A stretch of 16,593 nucleotides of DNA from RGIG1752 sp045650425. Lineage in GTDB: Bacteria > Bacillota_I > Bacilli_A > RF39 > UBA660. A model generated the notes under the pieces. The model made no database searches. It saw nothing but the letters and a program-made list of their open reading frames with translations, and was not told where the DNA came from. The DNA lies in contig JAZRRD010000121.1 in assembly GCA_045650425.1 (NCBI GenBank), forward strand, positions 1-16,593. The letters run 5' to 3'. Both the position numbers and the translations under genes were made by a program. Shown piece by piece: positions 7,495 to 12,814 of the stretch; the first letter of the stretch is position 1; every line of letters begins with the position of its first letter.

Positions 7495-7520
7495 AAAAAA
7501 TTTTTATAGGAGGTGTTTTC

Positions 7521-8111
7521 GTGGCAAAAGAAGTCGTAAGAAGAATTAAATTACAAATTAGCGCAGGAAAAGCAACACCAGCTCCACCAGTAGGAACTGT
7601 ACTTGGACCTGCAGGAGTAAATTTACAAGAATTCTGTACAAAATTTAATGATGCTACTAGAGATAAAATGGGAGATGTTATTCCTTGTGAAATCTCTGTA
7701 TATGATGATCGTTCATTTGATTTTGTATTAAAGACTCCACCAGCTGCATTCTTAATTAAGAAAGCTGCAAAAATCCAAAAAGGAAGTACTAAAGGTGCTA
7801 ATGAAACTGTTGCTACAATTTCAAAAGCTGAACTTAAAGCGATTGCTGAAACTAAATTACCTGATTTAAATGCATATGATGTTGAAGCTGCTATTAAGAT
7901 CGTTGAAGGTACTGCTCGTAATATGGGAGTTGCAGTTGAAGGGTTAAATGATGCAGAAATGGCTGAACAAGCTAAAGAAGCTCAAAAAGAAGAAGCTGCG
8001 ATGGCAAAACGTGACCAAGAACTTGCTCAAATGGAAGAAGAAGCTAAAGAAATGGCTGAAGGTTCTGTTGAAGTACCAGTTATTGGTGATGAAAACAAAG
8101 ACGAAGAATAA
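7521..8111 (+). CDS. rplK: 50S ribosomal protein L11 with acidic C-terminal extension
   Basis: 196-aa L11, the protein of the GTPase-associated centre that binds 23S helices 43-44 and contacts EF-G. It starts at GTG 7521, with AGGAGGTG (7508-7515) upstream. The N-terminal domain carries the proline helix TPAPPVG (19-25), a target site of thiostrepton-type drugs. The C-terminal RNA-binding domain holds KTPPAAFLIKKAAK and ends at TARNMGVAVEG (131-141), where L11 normally stops. A further ~54 residues follow, rich in Glu, Ala, Lys and Met (EMAEQAKEAQKEEAAMAKRD) and ending ENKDEE. They look like an acidic helix with a flexible tail. Inside the core, AAKIQKGS replaces the more usual AAGIEKGS. It is first in a four-gene stalk operon, with secE-nusG absent upstream. 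Confidence 0.96.
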   Translation: MAKEVVRRIKLQISAGKATPAPPVGTVLGPAGVNLQEFCTKFNDATRDKMGDVIPCEISVYDDRSFDFVLKTPPAAFLIKKAAKIQKGSTKGANETVATISKAELKAIAETKLPDLNAYDVEAAIKIVEGTARNMGVAVEGLNDAEMAEQAKEAQKEEAAMAKRDQELAQMEEEAKEMAEGSVEVPVIGDENKDEE

Positions 8112-8164
8112 TATTATTAATTTAATAAACAATCCGCTAATAAACCACAGTTAGGAGGAAGAAA

Positions 8165-8863
8165 ATGAAAAAGCATAGTAAGAAATATGTGGAAGCATCT
8201 AGTAAAGTAGAAAAAACTACTCTTTACAATGTAGTAGATGCAATCAATTTAGTAAAAGAAACAACAACTACTAAATTTGATAGTACTATTGAAGTTGCTA
8301 TTAAACTTAATATTGATGCAAAGAAATCTGATCAACAATTAAGAGGCTCTCTTTTATTACCACATGGTACTGGTAAAACTAAAAGAATTTTAGTTATTGC
8401 TAAAGGAGAAGCTGCTAAAGAAGCAACTGAAGCTGGAGCAGATTATGTTGGAGATGTAGACATGATTCAAAAAATCGAAAAAGAAAATTGGTTCGATTAT
8501 GATGTTATCGTAGCTACTCCAGATATGATGCCTATGTTAGGTAAAATTGGTAAACTTTTAGGGCCTAAAGGTTTAATGCCAAACCCTAAAACTGGAACTG
8601 TTACTCCAAATGTTGGAAAAGCAATTTCAGATATTAAAAAAGGTATGGTTGAATACAAAAATGATCAATATGGAAATATTCATACTGTAATTGGAAAGGC
8701 TTCTTTTGATAATACAAAATTAGAAGAAAACTTACAATATGTTGTAGCAACTATAGCTAAAGTAAAACCAGCTACTGTAAAAGGAACTTTTATCCAAAAT
8801 ATTTCAATTTCTAGTACAATGGGTCCTGGAATTAAAGTTGATAAAAATTCTTTTGACATTTAA
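8165..8863 (+). CDS. rplA: 50S ribosomal protein L1
   Basis: 232 aa, normal length. L1 forms the mobile stalk that steers deacylated tRNA from the E site, and in many bacteria it represses its own mRNA. Visible marks are the N-terminal SKKYVEASSKVEK, the central GLMPNPKTGTVTPNV signature and the C-terminal KPATVKGTFIQNISISSTMGPG. A strong GGAGGA ribosome binding site (TTAGGAGGAAG) precedes ATG 8165, 53 bases after rplK. No promoter is seen in that gap, so the gene is cotranscribed with rplK. Confidence 0.97.
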   Translation: MKKHSKKYVEASSKVEKTTLYNVVDAINLVKETTTTKFDSTIEVAIKLNIDAKKSDQQLRGSLLLPHGTGKTKRILVIAKGEAAKEATEAGADYVGDVDMIQKIEKENWFDYDVIVATPDMMPMLGKIGKLLGPKGLMPNPKTGTVTPNVGKAISDIKKGMVEYKNDQYGNIHTVIGKASFDNTKLEENLQYVVATIAKVKPATVKGTFIQNISISSTMGPGIKVDKNSFDI

Positions 8864-8886
8864 TCAAAACTAAAATATAATACTTG

Positions 8887-8998
8887 TTAGAAAAAGCGTT
8901 CACCGAAGACAGTAGGGACTATCTAGTTTAATAATCCTACCGAGGGAAAACTTAAAACTTTGTTTTTTAAGCTTCCCTTGTGGAAGCTTTTCTAATAT
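8887..8998 (+). ncRNA. L10 ribosomal-protein leader
   Basis: The space between rplA and rplJ matches the L10 leader seen in many Bacillota, where L10-(L7/L12)4 binds the mRNA to control rplJL. Elements: a long-range closing stem P1, TTAGAAAAAGC (8887-8897) / GCTTTTCTAA (8986-8995); the conserved CCGAAGAC (8903-8910); the stem GTAGG (8912-8916) / CCTAC (8936-8940) followed by CGAGGG; and a hairpin of GGGAA (8944-8948) / TTCCC (8973-8977) extended inward by CTTAAAA / TTTTAAG. An alternative hairpin, AAGCTTCC (8969-8976) / GGAAGCTT (8982-8989), uses the same TTCC and disrupts both P1 and the GGGAA stem, giving an attenuator-like switch. Its T tract is short. Confidence 0.8.
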
Positions 8999-9014
8999 AG
9001 TAAAGGAGGATAAA

Positions 9015-9506
9015 ATGGCAAGCGAAAAAATCATTAATATGAAAAAAGAAGTTGTTAGTGAAATCATTGATAAAGTAAAAAATAGTGAATCTGTTATTGT
9101 TTTTCAATATCAAGGATTAACTGTTGCTGATGTTAGTGAACTAAGAAAACTTCTTAAACCTGTTGAAGCTGAAGTAAAAGTGTATAAAAACACATTATTA
9201 AAAAGAGCTTTAGACGAAGTAAATGTTGATTTAACAGACTTTTTAGAGGGGCCAAATGCAGTTTTATTTGGAAAAAACTTATTAGAACCAATTAAGGTTA
9301 TATCTGAGTTTGCTAAAAAGCATGATAAATTAGATATTCGTGTTGGTATAATCAGCGGAGCAAAGGCTGATTTAGAAACAATAAAAGAATATGCATCAAT
9401 TCCATCAAGAGAAGGCTTACTAACAATGTTAGCTGGTGGAATGATTCAATATGTAAGAGATTTAGCAATTGGTTTAAATCTTTATGCTGAACAATTAGAG
9501 AAATAA
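9015..9506 (+). CDS. rplJ: 50S ribosomal protein L10
   Basis: 163 aa, normal length. L10 anchors the L7/L12 dimers to the stalk base. Signatures are SVIVFQYQGLTVADVSELRKLL, split as VFQYQGLTV and SELRKLLK, then VYKNTLLKRAL, EGPNAVLFG and the C-terminal helix RDLAIGLNLYAEQLEK that receives L7/L12. AAAGGAGG lies just before ATG 9015. It sits 17 bases upstream of rplL and under the L10 leader, as expected for feedback control of both. Confidence 0.97.
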   Translation: MASEKIINMKKEVVSEIIDKVKNSESVIVFQYQGLTVADVSELRKLLKPVEAEVKVYKNTLLKRALDEVNVDLTDFLEGPNAVLFGKNLLEPIKVISEFAKKHDKLDIRVGIISGAKADLETIKEYASIPSREGLLTMLAGGMIQYVRDLAIGLNLYAEQLEK

Positions 9507-9523
9507 GAAAGGAATGAATATAA

Positions 9524-9889
9524 ATGGCAAAATTAAATAAAGAAGATTTTATAAGTGCTTTAAAAGAAATGACTATTCTTGAAGTTAAAGAATTAGTTGA
9601 CGCAATGAAAGAAGAATTTGGTGTAGATCCAAGTGCTGTAGCTGTAGCTGCTGCTCCAGCTGCTGCTGAAGAAGCTGGTTCAAGCAATAAAACTGTTGTA
9701 TTAAAATCAGCTGGTGGAAACAAAATTGCTGTTATCAAAATAATTAAGGAAATCACTGGATTAGGATTAGTTGAGGCTAAAGCTTTAGCTGACAACGGTG
9801 GAAACTTAAAGGAAAATATTCCTGCTGATGAAGCTGAACAATTAAAAGCACAATTAACTGAAGCTGGCGCTGAAATAGAGTTAGTTTAA
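9524..9889 (+). CDS. rplL: 50S ribosomal protein L7/L12
   Basis: 121 aa. The N-terminal dimerisation domain (~1-35, LNKEDFISALKEMTILEVKE) is joined by a short Ala-rich hinge (~38-52) to the globular factor-binding domain (~58-121, NKIAVIKIIKEITGLGLVEAKAL ... AEIELV). That domain recruits and stimulates EF-G, EF-Tu and the other GTPases encoded here. Ribosome binding site AAAGGA. The stretch before the C-terminal domain is slightly shorter than usual: NKTVVLKSAGGNK, without the common EKTEFDV segment. A clear terminator follows, so rpoB is not continued from this operon. Confidence 0.97.
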   Translation: MAKLNKEDFISALKEMTILEVKELVDAMKEEFGVDPSAVAVAAAPAAAEEAGSSNKTVVLKSAGGNKIAVIKIIKEITGLGLVEAKALADNGGNLKENIPADEAEQLKAQLTEAGAEIELV

Positions 9890-9895
9890 TTTAAG

Positions 9896-9922
9896 AAAAA
9901 GACTACAGTAATGTAGTTTTTT
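9896..9922 (+). terminator. Terminator of the rplKAJL operon
   Basis: ACTACA (9902-9907), loop GTAA, TGTAGT (9912-9917). The stem is extended outward by a G-U pair and A-T pairs into a run of T. Confidence 0.85.
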
Positions 9923-9923
9923 A

Positions 9924-9952
9924 TTTACTTAAATAAATATATTTGATAGGAT
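9924..9952 (+). promoter_or_regulatory. Possible promoter of the 207-aa gene
   Basis: TTTACT (9924-9929), a 17-base spacer and TAGGAT (9947-9952) preceded by TGA (extended -10). It lies directly downstream of the rplL terminator. The hexamers are imperfect. Confidence 0.45.
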
Positions 9953-9975
9953 AAATTTTATTGATGGAGGCTAAT

Positions 9976-10599
9976 ATGGAAATATTAAATAAGCTTATTG
10001 AATATATTATAAATTATGGAAATTGTGAATTTTTTGTTCGAGATTGTAACTTTCAAAATGCAGCTTTCAAATATATGTTTTTAATAAATGACGAAAATAA
10101 AATAACAATAAGAAGATATTGGTATGAGTATAAATGGAATTTGGATTCTGAAGATAAGTATCTAGAATCTACATTTATTGGAGGCTGCTATTTAGGAAAT
10201 AATTTTTGTGTCAATTTATCCGAAGTTGTGGCTTCTTCTATAAAAAATGAGTGTTTTTGTACTTATAATATTGCTTTGGAAAATAATAATGGAGATATTT
10301 TTGCTAAGATATTGATTAGCTTTTTGAAGAATATTCTAATGGATTATGAGGAATTATTAAATGAGTATTTTAAAGGAGATAAAGATAGGTTTGTAGCGTT
10401 AATTATAAGCAAAGCTTTTTCTCTTTTAATTGAATCTGAATCTATAAAAGAGTGTCCAATACCTTTAGAAGATTTAATTGAAAATTTTATGAGCTATTTA
10501 AATCTTGGAAAACGAAATTTTTTAAAACTTTCTAGAACTAAAAATGCCGATGAATATGATAATGTTATCGAAAAAATTAATAAGAAAAGTTATCTGTGA
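9976..10599 (+). CDS. Unknown 207-aa protein
   Basis: I do not recognise this protein. The start at ATG 9976 is chosen because GGAGG (9966-9970) lies 5 bases before it. In-frame ATG 9964 and TTG 9961 would include the ribosome binding site in the gene. The product is soluble and acidic to neutral, without a signal peptide or membrane helix. The first ~100 residues look alpha/beta, with aromatic-rich strands (FKYMFLIN, ITIRRYWYEYKWNL) and several cysteines (Cys17, Cys24 region, GGCYLG, ECFCTY). The second half is helical (ISFLKNILMDYEELLNEYF, SKAFSLLIESESIKECP). It ends in TGA, which supports TGA as a stop in this genome. It is the first of four small genes placed between the stalk operon and the str operon. 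No clear relation to its neighbours. Confidence 0.7.
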   Translation: MEILNKLIEYIINYGNCEFFVRDCNFQNAAFKYMFLINDENKITIRRYWYEYKWNLDSEDKYLESTFIGGCYLGNNFCVNLSEVVASSIKNECFCTYNIALENNNGDIFAKILISFLKNILMDYEELLNEYFKGDKDRFVALIISKAFSLLIESESIKECPIPLEDLIENFMSYLNLGKRNFLKLSRTKNADEYDNVIEKINKKSYL

Positions 10600-10623
10600 T
10601 TAAACAATTAATTGCTTTTTTTT
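10599..10623 (+). terminator. Weak terminator after the 207-aa gene
   Basis: An AT-only 5-bp stem, ATTAA / TTAAT with loop ACAA, is followed shortly by eight T. The T tract is convincing; the stem is weak. Confidence 0.35.
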
Positions 10624-10640
10624 ATAAAACTGGATATACT

Positions 10641-10646
10641 TATAAT
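10641..10646 (+). promoter_or_regulatory. -10 box upstream of the 92-aa gene
   Basis: A perfect TATAAT sits 18 bases before the gene's ATG, with AAAGAGGGA between them. No good -35 box is seen; the region is the T tract of the preceding terminator. Confidence 0.45.
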
Positions 10647-10663
10647 TAGTAAAGAGGGATTAT

Positions 10664-10942
10664 ATGAAAAGAATAATTGAAACTATATTAAAAGTATTAA
10701 TAATATTAATAATTATTGCATGGATAGTAATAGTGTTTATAGATTTCTTTAGAGCTAAAAGTGAAAAAGATCCTATGTTTTGTATATCTGAAAGAAATAT
10801 TAAATATTCTGATGGTGAAACTTATGAATGTATAGGTCTAGGTTATAAAATGTATAGATATAATCGTACTTGTGGAGGAATTCAATTTGGACCATTTTTT
10901 ATGAAAGAACTAAATGGTACTGAATTATGTAAACAAAGATAA
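10664..10942 (+). CDS. Small membrane-anchored protein with four extracellular cysteines
   Basis: 92 aa with AGAGGGA before ATG 10664. A basic start (MKRIIETILK) leads into a single membrane helix (~9-28, VLIILIIIAWIVIVFIDFF). A ~60-residue domain follows that by the positive-inside rule should be extracellular. It holds Cys40, Cys56, Cys70 and Cys89 and the segments FCISERNIKYSDGETYECIG, GYKMYRYNR and GIQFGPFF. Four cysteines in such a short exposed domain suggest two disulfides. I have a sense of similar small N-anchored proteins in low-GC gut Firmicutes, but I cannot name a family. It lies 25 bases before the pilin-like gene and is probably in the same transcript. Confidence 0.7.
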   Translation: MKRIIETILKVLIILIIIAWIVIVFIDFFRAKSEKDPMFCISERNIKYSDGETYECIGLGYKMYRYNRTCGGIQFGPFFMKELNGTELCKQR

Positions 10943-10967
10943 AACAGCTTAAATCGGAGGGTTATTT

Positions 10968-11390
10968 ATGAAATTAAGATTAAATAAAAATGGCTGGGGG
11001 CTCACAGAAATGCTTGTTTTAACAGGTATTTTAGTTTTTTTCTTTTTTATAGCTATTTTACTTATTTATAAATTTTATTCTACTTTAGAAAGAGATGTAA
11101 TAGATACCGATTCAGTAAATATAACTAGTTATGAAGAAACTGAAAGAGCAATTGAGCACGCTGCAAATATGTATTTAGACAATAAATATGCAAATATGAA
11201 TAATATTAATTCGATTACTATAACTATGAGTAAGTTAAGTGATATGGGTTATTTAACTGAGTTTATTTACGAAGATTGTGATGGTTATGCTATTTCAAAA
11301 ATAATTAATGGACAAAATATTAGTGATGCATATATTTCTTGCAATAATTATAAAACACCTGGTTTTGAAAGTTGGAGAGTAAATGAATAA
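10968..11390 (+). CDS. Type IV pilin-like (pseudopilin) protein
   Basis: 140 aa. GGAGGG precedes ATG 10968. The N-terminus carries a class III signal: a short basic leader (MKLRLNKNG), then W10-G-L-T-E-M-L, so cleavage after Gly9 would leave Glu at +5, followed by a ~25-residue hydrophobic helix (LVLTGILVFFFFIAILLIYKF). This is the hallmark of type IV pilins and pseudopilins processed by a prepilin peptidase, although the usual Phe at +1 is Trp. The globular part has a helix (SYEETERAIEHAANMYLDNKY) and a C-terminal unit with Cys104 and Cys125 (YEDCDGYAIS ... YISCNNYKTPGFE). No peptidase, assembly ATPase or platform protein is nearby, so these would have to be encoded elsewhere. It overlaps the next gene by 8 bases. 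Confidence 0.75.
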   Translation: MKLRLNKNGWGLTEMLVLTGILVFFFFIAILLIYKFYSTLERDVIDTDSVNITSYEETERAIEHAANMYLDNKYANMNNINSITITMSKLSDMGYLTEFIYEDCDGYAISKIINGQNISDAYISCNNYKTPGFESWRVNE

Positions 11391-11733
11391 ATTGAAAGTT
11401 TCTTGGATTATATGGGGAATGATAATGATTTCAATAGTTGTTTTACTTTTTGTTTTTGGGCTTACTTTATCGAAAAAAAATAAGCCATATAAAGAAAAAG
11501 AAAAAGAATTGATAGAAATTACAAAGATGTATGTAGAAAGTAGTATATGGTATCCTTCACAGGGAAATAATATTAAAATAAATTTAAATGAATTAATTGA
11601 AAATAAATTAGTTGAAACTGTGAAAGTTGACGATGATAATTGTATTGGTTACATTAAAGTTACTAACAATGGTATTATTGAGTACAAAACCTATTTAAAA
11701 TGTAAGAACTATACAACACATGGGTATGAATAA
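11383..11733 (+). CDS. Pilin-like partner protein lacking a prepilin cleavage motif
   Basis: 116 aa. The ATG lies inside the end of the previous gene (8-base overlap), so translation is probably coupled. It has a membrane helix at ~7-29 (SWIIWGMIMISIVVLLFVFGL), then a charged linker and helix (KEKELIEITKMYVESSIWY). Its C-terminal unit is clearly related to that of the neighbour: DDDNCIGYIKV ... YLKCKNYTTHGYE against YEDCDGYAIS ... YISCNNYKTPGFE, with Cys87 and Cys107 in matching places. Unlike the neighbour it has no Gly/Glu+5 prepilin signal, so it would stay N-terminally anchored rather than be processed. The pair look like an old duplication in which only one copy kept the processing site. 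Partner or minor subunit is a guess. Confidence 0.7.
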   Translation: MNKLKVSWIIWGMIMISIVVLLFVFGLTLSKKNKPYKEKEKELIEITKMYVESSIWYPSQGNNIKINLNELIENKLVETVKVDDDNCIGYIKVTNNGIIEYKTYLKCKNYTTHGYE

Positions 11734-11750
11734 TCTCATGTGTTTTGTAA
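11715..11750 (+). terminator. Terminator of the pilin-like pair
   Basis: AACACATG (11715-11722) pairs with CATGTGTT (11737-11744), extended inward by GG/CT pairs. A broken T tract (TTTTGTAATTTT) follows. The left arm and the TAA are part of the gene's 3' end. Confidence 0.7.
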
Positions 11751-11782
11751 TTTTAATTGCTAAAAATAAGACTAAAAAATTG

Positions 11783-11811
11783 TTGACATGCATATAATAA
11801 AATGATATATT
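11783..11811 (+). promoter_or_regulatory. Strong promoter of the str operon
   Basis: A consensus -35 TTGACA (11783-11788), a 17-base spacer and TATATT (11806-11811) with TGA before it (extended -10). This is the best promoter in the window, fitting for rpsL-rpsG-fusA-tuf. Confidence 0.85.
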
Positions 11812-11822
11812 ATTTGTGATTT

Positions 11823-11857
11823 TAAATTTAGGTTCTGCTTTGGTAGAATCTAATTTA
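11823..11857 (+). promoter_or_regulatory. Long hairpin in the rpsL 5' leader
   Basis: A 15-bp hairpin begins about 5 bases after the predicted transcript start: TAAATT, bulged T, AGGTTCTGC (11823-11838), loop TTTG, GTAGAATCT, AATTTA (11843-11857). There is no T tract, so it is not a terminator. A second, smaller pairing, ACAC / GTGT, follows near 11872-11884, before the ribosome binding site. It may protect the transcript or be a site for S7 or S12 feedback (inference). I know no named leader for it. Confidence 0.5.
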
Positions 11858-11906
11858 ATGGAATTTATGATACACCAGGTTGTGTGTACATGAGAGGAGG
11901 AAGAAT

Positions 11907-12320
11907 ATGCCAACAATTAATCAATTGGTAAAGAACAAAAGAAAAGACAAGAAGAGAAAAAGCAAAAGTCCAGTATTAAATATTGGTTTTAACACATTAG
12001 AAAGAAAACAAACTAATACTACTAGTCCTCAAAAAAGAGGTGTATGTACAAGAGTTGGAACTAAAACTCCAAAGAAACCAAACTCAGCGTTACGTAAATA
12101 TTGTAGAGTTAGATTATCTAATGGAAAAGAAATCGATGCTTACATACCAGGAGAAGGACACAATTTACAAGAACATAGTGTTGTTCTAGTTCGTGGTGGA
12201 CGTGTTAAAGACTTAATCGGTGTTCGTTATCATGTAATTCGTGGAACATTAGATACTCAAGGTGTTAATAATAGATGCCAAGGTCGTAGTAAATATGGTA
12301 CAAAAAGACCAAAAAAATAG
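11907..12320 (+). CDS. rpsL: 30S ribosomal protein S12
   Basis: 137 aa, the usual Bacillota length. S12 lies at the decoding centre and controls accuracy and streptomycin response. I start at ATG 11907, directly after GAGAGGAGGAAG, giving MPTINQLVKNKRK. A longer reading from 11880 would swallow that site. Landmarks are the wild-type loop TPKKPNSALRKYCRVRL (54-70) and the second conserved loop RVKDLIGVRYH (99-109). In the latter, Ile104 replaces the near-universal Pro of KDLPG, a position where changes in other bacteria alter streptomycin response. Asp102, the usual methylthiolation site, is kept. First gene of the str operon; rpsG follows after 17 bases. Confidence 0.97.
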   Translation: MPTINQLVKNKRKDKKRKSKSPVLNIGFNTLERKQTNTTSPQKRGVCTRVGTKTPKKPNSALRKYCRVRLSNGKEIDAYIPGEGHNLQEHSVVLVRGGRVKDLIGVRYHVIRGTLDTQGVNNRCQGRSKYGTKRPKK

Positions 12321-12337
12321 GAAAGGTGGATTAAAAA

Positions 12338-12805
12338 ATGCGTAAGAGAAGAGCAATAAAAAGAGACGTACTACCTGATCCAATTTATAGTTCAAAGGTT
12401 GTTACAAAATTAATTAACCAAATTATGCAAGATGGAAAAAAGGGTACTGCTCAAAAAATATTATATGAAGCATTTGAAATTGTTGCAAAAGAAACTGGTA
12501 AACCAGCTTTAGATGTTTACAATGAAGCTTTAGAAAATATTAAACCAGCATTAGAAGTTAAATCTCGTCGTGTTGGTGGATCTAACTATCAAGTTCCAGT
12601 TGAAGTTGATAACGAAAGAAGTCAAGCTTTAGCTTTAAGATGGTTAGTAAATTATGCTAAATTAAGAAATGGAAAGGGAATGGCCATCAATTTAGCAAAT
12701 GAAATTATTGACGCTGCTAACGGAACAGGTGGAGCTTGCAAAAAACGTGAAGATACTCATAAAATGGCAGAAGCAAATAAAGCATTTGCTCATTATAGAT
12801 GGTAG
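12338..12805 (+). CDS. rpsG: 30S ribosomal protein S7
   Basis: 155 aa, normal length. S7 starts assembly of the 30S head and lines the E-site and mRNA exit. Signatures are MRKRRAIKRDVLPDPIYSS, the hairpin region KSRRVGGSNYQVPVEVDNERSQ (the VGGSNYQVPVEV core) and RWLVNYAKLRNGKGMAINLANEI, and the C-terminal KREDTHKMAEANKAFAHYRW. GGAAAGGTGG lies before the ATG. fusA begins 9 bases after the stop. Confidence 0.97.
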   Translation: MRKRRAIKRDVLPDPIYSSKVVTKLINQIMQDGKKGTAQKILYEAFEIVAKETGKPALDVYNEALENIKPALEVKSRRVGGSNYQVPVEVDNERSQALALRWLVNYAKLRNGKGMAINLANEIIDAANGTGGACKKREDTHKMAEANKAFAHYRW

Positions 12806-12814
12806 GTCGTTAAT

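Noticed and set aside
7944..8154. Long open frames on both strands inside the end of rplK (62 and 68 codons)
   Set aside because: They arise from the low-complexity AAG/GAA-rich L11 tail. The predicted products are monotonous Lys- or Phe-rich strings and the frames have no ribosome binding site.
9352..9795. 147-codon minus-strand open frame across rplJ-rplL
   Set aside because: It is antisense to two certain ribosomal protein genes. Its Ala/Ser-rich content mirrors the L7/L12 hinge.
714..9990. Shared MEILN start of the 551-aa and 207-aa proteins as a sign of homology
   Set aside because: Only five residues match; the following sequence and predicted structure differ.
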